The translations under genes and the position numbers were made by a program. Of a stretch of 64,000 nucleotides of DNA, positions 46,001 to 57,434 are shown one piece after another (position 1 is the first letter of the stretch; each line of letters starts with the position of its first letter). Below the pieces are notes generated by a model. The model saw nothing but the letters and a program-made list of their open reading frames with translations, was not told where the DNA came from and did not search any database. Source of the DNA: Tupaia tana (Eukaryota > Chordata > Mammalia > Scandentia > Tupaiidae); the NCBI GenBank assembly GCA_026018925.1, contig JAKSZU010000139.1, positions 62,001-126,000 of the forward strand, in the 5' to 3' direction.

Positions 46001-48021
46001 GACCGGAGCAGAGAGAGACAGAGACCTCAGAGACACAGAGACAGGGATAGAAGGCCAGAGGGGCTCCCTACCACACTAGCTTTGCTTGCTGGAGGCTGAA
46101 TTATGAGTAGAAAATCTTCATTTCTCCTGTGCCTGAAATATCTAATTCCCAGTATCCATGTGGAAGCTTCTCAGAGAATGGCTCAACTCTCCTGCCTGGG
46201 AGAAAGGAGCAGAAGTGCTTATTAACAAAACAAAAGATGGACCTGAGAGCCAGAGGGAAATTCTACCTTTAACACAATCGTAAAAAGAAAAAATTACCAA
46301 AAAAAAAAAATGAGGAGACAGGAGCAGAGAGAGACAGAGACCTCAGAGACACAGAGACAGGGATATAAGGCCAGAGGGGCTCCCTACCACACTAGCTTTG
46401 CTTGCTGGAGGCTGAATTATGAGTAGAAAATCTTCATTTCTTCTGTGCCTGAAATATCTAGTTCCAAGTATCCATGTGGAAACTTCTCAGAGAATGGCTC
46501 AAATCTCCTGCCTGGGAGAAAGGAGCAGAAAGGCTTATTAACAAAACAAAAGATGGAGCTGAGAGCCAGAGAGAAATTCTACCTTTAAAAAAAATCATAA
46601 AAAGGAAAAATTACCAAAAAAAATAAGGAGACAGGAGCAGAGAGAGACAGAGACCTCAGAGACACAGAGACAGGGATAGAAGGCCAGAGGGGCTCCCTAC
46701 CACACTAGCTTTCCTTGCTGGAGGCTGAATTATGAGTAGAAAATCTTCATTTCTCCTGTGCCTGAAATATCAAGTTCCCAGTATCCATGTGGAATCTTCT
46801 TAGAGAATGGCTCAACTCTCCTGCCTGGGAGAAAGGAGGAGAAGGGCTTAATAACAAAGCAAAAGATGGAGCTGAGAGCCAGAGAGAAATTCTACCTTTA
46901 AAAAAATCGTAAAAAGGAAAAATGACCAAAAAACATATGAGGAGACAGGAGCAGAGAGAGACAGAGACCTCAGAGACACAGAGACAGGGATAGAAGGCCA
47001 CAGGGGCTCCCTACCACACTAGCTTTGCTTGCTGGAGGCTGAATTATGAGTAGAAAATCTTCATTTCTCCTGTGCCTGAAATATCTAGTTCCCAGTATCC
47101 ATGTGGAATCTTCTCAGAGAATGGCTCAACTCTCCTGCCTGGGAGAAAGGAGCAGAAGGGCTTATTAAAACAAAAGATGGAGCTGAGAGCCAGAGAGAAA
47201 TTCTAACTTTCAAAAAATCGTAAAAAGGAAAAATTACCAAAAAAAAAATGATGAGACAGGAGCAGAGAGAGACAGAGACCTCAGAGACACAGAGACAGGG
47301 ATAGAAGGCCAGAGGGGCTCCCTACCACACTAGCTTTGCTTGCTGGAGGCTGAATTATGAGTAGAAAATCTTCATTTCTCCTGTCCCTGAAAGATCTAGT
47401 TCCCAGTATCGATGTGGAATCTTCTCAGAGAATGGCTCAACTCTCCTGCCTGGGAGAAAGGAGCAGAAGGGCTTATTAACAAAACAAACGATGGAGCTGA
47501 GAGCCAGAAAGAAATTCTACCTTTAAAAAAAATCGTAAAAAGGAAAAATTACCAAAAAAAAATGAGGAGACAGGAGCAGACAGAGACAGAGATCTCAGAG
47601 ACACAGAGACAGGGATAGAAGGCCGGAGGGGCTCCCTACCACACTAGCTTTGCTTGCTGGAGGCTGAATTATGAGTAGAAAATCTTCATTTCTCCTGTGC
47701 CTGAAATATCTAGTTCCCAGTATCCATGTGGAATCTTCTCAGAGAATGGCTCAACTCTCCTGCCTGGGAGAAAGGAGCAGAAGGGCTTATTAACAAAGCA
47801 AAAGATGGAGCTGAGAGCCAGAGAGAAATTCTACCTTTAAAAAAATCGTAAAAAGGAAAAATTACCAAAAAAATTGAGGAGACAGGAGCAGAGAGAGACA
47901 GAGACCTCAGAGACACAGAGACAGGGATAGAAGGCCACAGGGGCTCCCTACCACACTAGCTTGGCTTGCTGGAGGCTGAATTATGAGTAGAAAATCTACA
48001 TTTCTCCTGTGCCTGAAATAT
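43005..48021 (+). repeat. Mixed segment m140-m155
   Basis: m139-m142 and m154-m157 are the same series of types (caaacgatgg; aaagcaaaagatgg with agcttggcttgc; tatccagttccc with tttataaaaatcg; ctacttccc with ctacacttgaaaa). m143-m147 parallel m162-m167 with one unit fewer (the gaaaagtcttc type is absent). m148 (45513) has aactccctgcc and attgtaaaaagg. m149-m152 (45828-47084) match m186-m189 at an offset of 11,606-11,607 bp. m153 has the cttattaaaacaaaag deletion. The segment behaves as an older, less regular relative of the 13-unit HOR. Confidence 0.78.
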
Positions 48022-51000
48022 CCAGTTCCCAGTATCCATGTGGAATCTTCTCAGAGAATGGCTCAACTCTCCTGCCTGGGAGAAAGGAGCAGAAGGGCTT
48101 ATTAACAAAGCAAAAGATGGAGCTGAGAGCCAGAGAGAAATTCTACCTTTATAAAAATCGTAAAAAGGAAAAATTACCAAAAAAAAAATGAGGAGACAGG
48201 AGCAGAGAGAGACAGAGACGTCAGAGACACAGAGACAGGGATAGAAGGCCACAGGGGCTCCCTACCACACTAGCTTTGCTTGCTGCAGGCTGAATTATGA
48301 GTAGAAAATCTTCATTTCTCCTGTGCCTGAAATATCTACTTCCCAGTATCCATGTGGAATCTTCTCAGAGAATGGCTCTACTCTCCTGCTTGGGAGAAAG
48401 GAGCAGAAGGGCTTATTAACAAAAGAAAAGATGGAGCTGATAGCCAGAGAGAAATTCTACACTTGAAAAAATCGTAAAAAGGAAAAATTACCAAAAAAAT
48501 ATGAGGAGACATGAGCAGAGAGAGACAGAGACCTCAGAGACACAGAGACAGGGATAGAAGGCCAGAGGGGCTCCCTACCACACTAGCTTTGCTTGCTGGA
48601 GGCTGAATTATGAGTAGAAAATCTTCATTTCTCCTGTGCCTGAAATATCTAGTTCCCAGTATCCATGTGGAATCTTCTCAGAGAATGGCTCAACTCTCCT
48701 GCCTGGGAGAAAGGAGCAGAAGGGCTTATTAACAAAACAAAAGATGGACCTGAGAGCCAGTGAGAAATTCTACCTTTCAAAAAATCGTAAAAAGGAAAAA
48801 TTACCAAAAAAAAAATGAGGAGACAGGAGCAGAGAGAGACAGAGACCTCAGAGACACAGAGACAGGGATAGAAGGCCAGAGGGGCTCCCTACCACACTAG
48901 CTTTGCTTTCTGGAGGCTGAATTATGAGTTGAAAATCTTCATTTCTCCTGTGCCTGAAAGATCTAGTTCCCAGTATCCATGTGGAATCTTCTCAGAGAAT
49001 GGCTCAACTCTCCTGCCTGGGAGAAAGGAGCAGAAGGGCTTATTAACAAAACAAAAGATGGAGCTGAGAGACAGAGAGAAATTCTACCTTTCAAAAAATC
49101 GTAAAAAGGAAAAATTACCAAAAAAATAATGAGGAGACCGGAGCAGAGAGAGACTGAGACCTCAGAGACACAGAGACAGGGATAGAAGGCCAGAGGGGCT
49201 CCCTACCACACTAGCTTTGCTTGCTGGAGGCTGAATTATGAGTAGAAAATCTTCATTTCTCCTGTGCCTGAAATATCTAGTTCCCAGTATCCATGTGGAA
49301 TCTTCTCAGAGAATGGCTCAACTCTCCTGCCTGGGAGAAAGGAGCAGAAGGGCTTATTAACAAAACAAAAGATGGAGCTGAGAGCCAGAGAGAAATTCTA
49401 CCTTTAAAAAAATCTTAAAAATGAAAAAATACCAAAAAAAAATGAGGAGACCGGAGCAGAGAGAGACAGAGACCTCTGAGACAAAGAGACAGGGATAGAA
49501 GGCCACAGGGGCTCCCTACCACACTAGCTTTGCTTGCTGGAGGCTGAATTATGAGTAGAAAATCTTCATTTCTCCTGTGCCTGAAATATCTAGTTCCCAG
49601 TATCCATGTGGAATCTTCTCAGAGAATGGCTCAACTCTCCTGCTTGGGAGAAAGGAGCAGAAGGGCTTATTAACAAAACAAAAGATGGAACTGAGAGCCA
49701 GAGAGAAATTCTACCTTTAAAAAAATCGTAAAAAGGAAATATGACCAAAAAAATATGAGGACACAGGAGCAGAGATAGACAGAGACCTCAGAGACACAGA
49801 GACAGGGATAGAAGGCCAGAGGGGCTCCCTACCACACTAGCTTTGCTTGCTGGAGGCTGAATTATGAGTAGAAAATCTTCATTTCTCCTGTGCCTGAAAT
49901 ATCTAGTTCCCAGTATCCATGTGGAATCTTCTCAGAGAATGGCTCAACTCTCCTACCTGGGACAAAGGAGCAGAAGTGCTTATTAACAAAACAAAAGATG
50001 GAGCTGAGAGCCAGAGAGAAATTCTACCTTTCAAAAAATCGTAAAAAGGAAAAATGACCAAAAAAATATGAGGAGACAGGAGCAGAGAGAGACAGAGACC
50101 TCAGAGACACAGAGACAGGGATAGAAGGCCAGAGGGGCTCCGTACCACACTAGCTTTGCTTGCTGGAGGCTGAATTATGAGTAGAAAATCTTCATTTCTC
50201 CTGTGCCTGAAATATCGAGTTCCCAGTATCCATTTGGAACCTTCTCAGAGAATGGCTCAACTACCCTGCCTGGGAGAAAGGAGCAGAAGGGCTTATTAAC
50301 AAAACAAAAGATGGACCTGAGAGCCAGTGAGAAATTCTACCTTTCAAAAAATCGTAAAAATGAATAATTACCAAAAAAAATAAATGAGGAGACAGGAGCT
50401 GAGAGAGACAGAGACCTCAGAGACACAGAGACAGGGATAGAAGGCCAGAGGGGCTCCCTACCACACTAGCTTTGCTTGCTGGAGGCTGAATTATGAGTAG
50501 AAAATCTTCATTTCTCCTGTGCCTTAAATATCTTGTTCCCAGTATCCATGTGGAATCTTCTCAGAGAATGGCTCAACTCTCCTGCCTGGGAGAAAGGAGC
50601 AGAAGGGCTTATTAACAAAACAAAAGATGGAGCTGAGAGCCAGAGAGAAATTCTACCTTTAAAAAAATCGTAAAAAGGAAAAATGACCAAAAAAAAATGA
50701 GGAGACAGGAGCAGAGAGAGACAGAGACCTCAGAGACACAGAGACAGGGATAGAAGGCCACAGGGGCTCCCTACCACACTAGCTTTGCTTGCTGGAGGCT
50801 GAATTATGAGTAGAAAAGTCTTCATTTCTCCTGTGCCTGAAATATCTAGTTCCCAGTATCCATGTGGAAACTTCTCAGAGAATGGTTCAACTCTCCTGCC
50901 TGGGAGAAATGAGCAGAAGGGCTTATTAACAAAACAAAAGATGGAGCTGAGAGCCAGAGAGAAGTTCTACCTTTCAAAAAATCGTAAAAAGGAAAAATTA

Positions 51001-52099
51001 CCAAAAAAAAAATGAGGAGACCGGAGCAGAGAGAGACAGAGACCTCAGAGACACAGAGACAGGGATAGAATGCCACAGGGGCTCCCTACCACACTAGCTT
51101 TGCTTGCTGGAGGCTGAATTATTAGTAGAAAATCTTCATTTCTCCTGTGCCTGAAATATCTAGTTCCCAGTATCCATGTGGAATCTTCTCAGAGAATGGC
51201 TCAACTCTCCTGCCTGGGAGAAAGGAGCAGAAGGGCTTATTAACAAAACAAAAGATGGAGCTGAGAGCCAGAGGGAAATTCTACCTTTAAAAAAATCGTA
51301 AAAAGGAAAAATGTCCAAAAAAATATGAGGAGACAGGAGCAGAGAGAGACAGAGACCTCAGAGACACAGAGACAGGGATAGAAGGCCAGAGGGGCTCCGT
51401 ACCACACTAGCTTTGCTTGCTGGAGGCTGAATTATGAGTAGAAAATCTTCATTTCTCCTGTGCCTGAAATATCTAGTTCCCAGTATCCATTTGGAAACTT
51501 CTCAGAGAATGGCTCAACTCTCCTGCCTGGGAGAAAGGAGCAGAAGGGCTTATTAACAAAACAAAAGATGGACCTGAGAGCCAGTGAGAAATTCTACCTT
51601 TCAAAAAATCGTAAAAAGGAAAATTTACCAAAAAAAATAAATGAGGAGACAGGAGCTGAGAGAGACAGAGACCTCAGAGACACAGAGAGAGGGATAGAAG
51701 GCCAGAGGGGCTCCCTAGCACACTAGCTTTGCTTGCCGGAGGCTGAATTATGAGTAGAAAATCTTCATTTCTCCTGTGCCTGAAATATCTAGTTCCCAGT
51801 ATCCATGTGGAATCTTCTCAGAGAATGGCTCAACTCCCTGCCTGGGAGAAAGGAGCAGAAGGGCTTATTAACAAAGCAAAAGATGGAGCTGAGAGCCAGA
51901 GAGAAATTCTACCTTTAAAAAAATCGTAAAAAGGAAAAATTACCAAAAAAATTGAGGAGACAGGAGCAGAGAGAGACAGAGACCTCAGAGACACAGAGAC
52001 AGGGATAGAAGGCCACAGGGGCTCCCTACCACACTAGCTTGGCTTGCTGGAGGCTGAATTATGAGTAGAAAATCTACATTTCTCCTGTGCCTGAAATAT
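48022..52099 (+). repeat. 13-unit HOR (4078 bp), copy 1, m156-m168
   Basis: Units in order: tatccagttccc (m156), ctacttccc with ctacacttgaaaa (m157), ggacctgag (m158), gagttgaaaat with gagagacagag (m159), tcttaaaaatg with cctctgagac (m160), ctgcttggg with gatggaactg (m161), ctacctgggacaaagg (m162), tatcgagttccc with ccatttgg (m163), ccttaaatatcttg (m164), gaaaagtcttc (m165), attattagtag (m166), ccatttggaaac (m167) and a hybrid (m168). The series repeats at 4078-4079 bp. m161-m167 are the same types in the same order as m98-m104, so the 13-unit and 15-unit HORs share an ancestral core. Confidence 0.94.
51789..52099 (+). repeat. Hybrid unit m168 at the 13-unit HOR joint
   Basis: The front has aactccctgcctgg, a two-base-shorter form otherwise seen only in m148 (45513). 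The back has aaagcaaaagatgg, accaaaaaaattgagg, ggccacagggg and agcttggcttgc, the marks of m155 (47710). It sits between m167, the type that precedes m148, and m169, the type that follows m155. The switch lies between about consensus positions 52 and 89. An unequal exchange between an m148-type and an m155-type unit explains both the hybrid and the 13-unit tandem. The hybrid is copied at 55868. Confidence 0.87.
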
Positions 52100-55000
52100 C
52101 CAGTTCCCAGTATCCATGTGGAATCTTCTCAGAAAATGGCTCAACTCTCCTGCCTGGGAGAAAGGAGCAGGAGGGCTTATTAACAAAGCAAAAGATGGAG
52201 CTGAGAGCCAGAGAGAAATTCTACCTTTATAAAAATCGTAAAAAGGAAAAATTACCAAAAAAAAAATGAGGAGACAGGAGCAGAGAGAGACAGAGACGTC
52301 AGAGACACAGAGACAGGGATAGAAGGCCACAGGGGCTCCCTACCACACTAGCTTTGCTTGCTGCAGGCTGAATTATGAGTAGAAAATCTTCATTTCTCCT
52401 GTGCCTGAAATATCTACTTCCCAGTATCCATGTGGAATCTAATCAGAGAATGGCTCAACTCTCCTGCTTGGGAGAAAGGAGCAGAAGGGCTTATTAACAA
52501 AAGAAAAGATGGAGCTGATAGCCAGAGAGAAATTCTACACTTGAAAAAATCGTAAAAAGGAAAAATTACCAAAAAAATATGAGGAGACATGAGCAGAGAG
52601 AGACATAGACCTCAGAGACACAGAGACAGGGATAGAAGGCCAGAGGGGCTCCCTACCACACTAGCTTTGCTTGCTGGAGGCTGAATTATGAGTAGAAAAT
52701 CTTCATTTCTCCTGTGCCTGAAATATCTAGTTCCCAGTATCCATGTGGAATCTTCTCAGAGAATGGCTCAACTCTCCTGCCTGGGAGAAAGGAGCAGAAG
52801 GGCTTATTAACAAAACAAAAGATGGACCTGAGAGCCAGTGAGAAATTCTACCTTTCAAAAAATCGTAAAAAGGAAAAATTACCAAAAAAAAAATGAGGAG
52901 ACAGGAGCAGAGAGAGACAGAGACCTCAGAGACACAGAGACAGGGATAGAAGGCCAGAGGGGCTCCCTAGCACACTAGCTTTGCTTTCTGGAGGCTGAAT
53001 TATGAGTTGAAAATCTTCATTTCTCCTGTGCCTGAAAGATCTAGTTCCCAGTATCCATGTGGAATCTTCTCAGAGAATGGCTCAACTCTCCTGCCTGGGA
53101 GAAAGGAGCAGAAGGGCTTATTAACAAAACAAAAGATGGAGCTGAGAGACAGAGAGAAATTCTACCTTTCAAAAAATCGTAAAAAGGAAAAATTACCAAA
53201 AAAATAATGAGGAGACCGGAGCAGAGAGAGACAGAGACCTCAGAGACACAGAGACAGGGATAGAAGGCCAGAGGGGCTCCCTACCACACTAGCTTTGCTT
53301 GCTGGAGGCTGAATTATGAGTAGAAAATCTTCATTTCTCCTGTGCCTGAAATATCTAGTTCCCAGTATCCATGTGGAATCTTCTCAGAGAATGGCTCAAC
53401 TCTCCTGCCTGGGAGAAAGGAGCAGAAGGGCTTATTAACAAAACAAAAGATGGAGCTGAGAGCCAGAGAGAAATTCTACCTTTAAAAAATTCTTAAAAAT
53501 GAAAAAATACCAAAAAAAAATGAGGAGACCGGAGCAGAGAGAGACAGAGACCTCTGAGACAAAGAGACAGGGATAGAAGGCCACAGGGGCTCCCTACCAC
53601 ACTAGCTTTGCTTGCTGGAGGCTGAATTATGAGTAGAAAATCTTCATTTCTCCTGTGCCTGAAATATCTAGTTCCCAGTATCCATGTGGAATCTTCTCAG
53701 AGAATGGCTCAACTCTCCTGCTTGGGAGAAAGGAGCAGAAGGGCTTATTAACAAAACAAAAGATGGAACTGAGAGCCAGAGAGAAATTCTACCTTTAAAA
53801 AAATCGTAAAAAGGAAATATGACCAAAAAAATATGAGGACACAGGAGCAGAGATAGACAGAGACCTCAGAGACACAGAGACAGGGATAGAAGGCCAGAGG
53901 GGCTCCCTACCACACTAGCTTTGCTTGCTGGAGGCTGAATTATGAGTAGAAAATCTTCATTTCTCCTGTGCCTGAAATATCTAGTTCCCAGTATCCATGT
54001 GGAATCTTCTCAGAGAATGGCTCAACTCTCCTACCTGGGACAAAGGAGCAGAAGTGCTTATTAACAAAACAAAAGATGGAGCTGAGAGCCAGAGAGAAAT
54101 TCTACCTTTCAAAAAATCGTAAAAAGGAAAAATGACCAAAAAAATATGAGGAGACAGGAGCAGAGAGAGACAGAGACCTCAGAGACACAGAGACAGGGAT
54201 AGAAGGCCAGAGGGGCTCCGTACCACACTAGCTTTGCTTGCTGGAGGCTGAATTATGAGTAGAAAATCTTCATTTCTCCTGTGCCTGAAATATCGAGTTC
54301 CCAGTATCCATTTGGAACCTTCTCAGAGAATGGCTCAACTATCCTGCCTGGGAGAAAGGAGCAGAAGGGCTTATTAACAAAACAAAAGATGGACCTGAGA
54401 GCCAGTGAGAAATTCTACCTTTCAAAAAATCGTAAAAAGGAAAAATTACCAAAAAAAATAAATGAGGAGACAGGAGCTGAGAGAGACAGAGACCTCAGAG
54501 ACACAGAGACAGGGATAGAAGGCCAGAGGGGCTCCCTACCACACTAGCTTTGCTTGCTGGAGGCTGAATTATGAGTAGAAAATCTTCATTTCTCCTGTGC
54601 CTTAAATATCTTGTTCCCAGTATCCATGTGGAATCTTCTCAGAGAATGGCTCAACTCTCCTGCCTGGGAGAAAGGAGCAGAAGGGCTTATTAACAAAACA
54701 AAAGATGGAGCTGAGAGCCAGAGAGAAATTCTACCTTTAAAAAAATCGTAAAAAGGAAAAATGACCAAAAAAAAATGAGGAGACAGGAGCAGAGAGAGAC
54801 AGAGACCTCAGAGACACAGAGACAGGGATAGAAGGCCACAGGGGCTCCCTACCACACTAGCTTTGCTTGCTGGAGGCTGAATTATGAGTAGAAAAGTCTT
54901 CATTTCTCCTGTGCCTGAAATATCTAGTTCCCAGTATCCATGTGGAAACTTCTCAGAGAATGGTTCAACTCTCCTGCCTGGGAGAAATGAGCAGAAGGGC

Positions 55001-56178
55001 TTATTAACAAAACAAAAGATGGAGCTGAGAGCCAGAGAGAAGTTCTACCTTTCAAAAAATCGTAAAAAGGAAAAATTACCAAAAAAAAAAATGAGGAGAC
55101 CGGAGCAGAGAGAGACAGAGACCTCAGAGACACAGAGACAGGGATAGAAGGCCACAGGGGCTCCCTACCACACTAGCTTTGCTTGCTGGAGGCTGAATTA
55201 TTAGTAGAAAATCTTCATTTCTCCTGTGCCTGAAATATCTAGTTCCCAGTATCCATGTGGAATCTTCTCAGAGAATGGCTCAACTCTCCTGCCTGGGAGA
55301 AAGGAGCAGAAGGGCTTATTAACAAAACAAAAGATGGAGCTGAGAGCCAGAGGGAAATTCTACCTTTAAAAAAATCGTAAAAAGGAAAAATGTCCAAAAA
55401 AATATGAGGAGACAGGAGCAGAGAGAGACAGAGACCTCAGAGACACAGAGACAGGGATAGAAGGCCAGAGGGGCTCCGTACCACACTAGCTTTGCTTGCT
55501 GGAGGCTGAATTATGAGTAGAAAATCTTCATTTCTCCTGTGCCTGAAATATCTAGTTCCCAGTATCCATTTGGAAACTTCTCAGAGAATGGCTCAACTCT
55601 CCTGCCTGGGAGAAAGGAGCAGAAGGGCTTATTAACAAAACAAAAGATGGACCTGAGAGCCAGTGAGAAATTCTACCTTTCAAAAAATCGTAAAAAGGAA
55701 AATTTACCAAAAAAAATAAATGAGGAGACAGGAGCTGAGAGAGACAGAGACCTCAGAGACACAGAGAGAGGGATAGAAGGCCAGAGGGGCTCCCTAGCAC
55801 ACTAGCTTTGCTTGCCGGAGGCTGAATTATGAGTAGAAAATCTTCATTTCTCCTGTGCCTGAAATATCTAGTTCCCAGTATCCATGTGGAATCTTCTCAG
55901 AGAATGGCTCAACTCCCTGCCTGGGAGAAAGGAGCAGAAGGGCTTATTAACAAAGCAAACGATGGAGCTGAGAGCCAGAGAGAAATTCTACCTTTAAAAA
56001 AATCGTAAAAAGGAAAAATTACCAAAAAAATTGAGGAGACAGGAGCAGAGAGAGACAGAGACCTCAGAGACACAGAGACAGGGATAGAAGGCCACAGGGG
56101 CTCCCTACCACACTAGCTTGGCTTGCTGGAGGCTGAATTATGAGTAGAAAATCTACATTTCTCCTGTGCCTGAAATAT
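52100..56178 (+). repeat. 13-unit HOR (4079 bp), copy 2, m169-m181
   Basis: It matches copy 1 in order and marks, with small differences such as gagcaggagggc in m169 (shared with m182 but not m156), gaatctaatcag in m170, ctatcctgcc in m176 against ctaccctgcc in m163, and aaagcaaacg in m181. One extra A in the m178 run makes this copy one base longer. Confidence 0.94.
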
Positions 56179-57119
56179 CCAGTTCCCAGTATCCATGTGG
56201 AATCTTCTCAGAGAATGGCTCAACTCTCCTGCCTGGGAGAAAGGAGCAGGAGGGCTTATTAACAAAGCAAAAGATGGAGCTGAGAGCCAGTGAGAAATTC
56301 TACCTTTATAAAAATCGTAAAAAGGAAAAATTACCAAAAAAAAAATGAGGAGACAGGAGCAGAGAGAGACAGAGACGTCAGAGACACAGAGACAGGGATA
56401 GAAGGCCACAGGGGCTCCCTACCACACTAGCTTTGCTTGCTGCAGGCTGAATTATTAGTAGAAAATCTTCATTTCTCCTGTGCCTGAAATATCTACTTCC
56501 CAGTATCCATGTGGAATCTTCTCAGAGAATGGCTCAACTCTCCTGCTTGGGAGAAAGGAGCAGAAGGGCTTATTAACAAAAGAAAAGATGGAGCTGATAG
56601 CCAGAGAGAAATTCTACACTTGAAAAAATCGTAAAAAGGAAAAATTACCAAAAAAATATGAGGAGACATGAGCAGAGAGAGACAGAGACCTCAGAGACAC
56701 AGAGACAGGGATAGAAGGCCAGAGGGGCTCCCTACCACACTAGCTTTGCTTGCTGGAGTCTGAATTATGAGTAGAAAATCTTCATTTCTCCTGTGCCTGA
56801 AATATCTAGTTCCCAGTATCCATGTGGAATCTTCTCAGAGAATGGCTCAACTCTCCTGCCTGGGAGAAAGGAGCAGAAGGGCTTATTAACAAAACAAAAG
56901 ATGGACCTGAGAGCCAGTGAGAAATTCTACCTTTCAAAAAATCGTAAAAAGGAAAAATTACCAAAAAAAAAATGAGGAGACAGGAGCAGAGAGAGACAGA
57001 GACCTCAGAGACACAGAGACAGGGATAGAAGGCCAGAGGGGCTCCCTACCACACTAGCTTTGCTTTCTGGAGGCTGAATTATGAGTTGAAAATCTTCATT
57101 TCTCCTGTGCCTGAAAGAT
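56179..57119 (+). repeat. 13-unit HOR, partial third copy, m182-m184
   Basis: Three units match m156-m158 and m169-m171, and the front of the following unit m185 still follows the series. The gagcaggagggc mark places this copy closer to copy 2 than to copy 1. Private changes are attattagtag before m183 and ggagtctgaatt before m184. Confidence 0.9.
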
Positions 57120-57434
57120 CTAGTTCCCAGTATCCATGTGGAATCTTCTCAGAGAATGGCTCAACTCTCCTGCCTGGGAGAAAGGAGCAGAAGGGCTTAT
57201 TAACAAAACAAAAGATGGAGCTGAGAGCAAGAGAGAAATTCTACCTTTAAAAAAATCGTAAAAAGGAAAAATGACCAAAAAAAAAATGAGGAGACAGGAG
57301 CAGAGAGAGACAGAGACCTCAGAGGCACAGAGACAGGGATAGAAGGCCACAGGGGCTCCCTACCACACTAGCTTTGCTTGCTGGAGGCTGAATTATGAGT
57401 AGAAAAGTATTCATTTCTCCTGTGCCTGAAATAT
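57120..57434 (+). repeat. Hybrid unit m185 leaving the 13-unit HOR
   Basis: The front, with gagttgaaaat and cctgaaagatctag just upstream, is the m159/m172 type. The back (taaaaaggaaaaatgacc followed by a long A-run, then ggccacagggg and gaaaagtattc) is the m148 type. The next units m186-m189 match m149-m152, which follow m148. So the exit from the HOR rejoins the sequence that was interrupted at the m168 joint. The gagcaagag mark is private. Confidence 0.8.
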
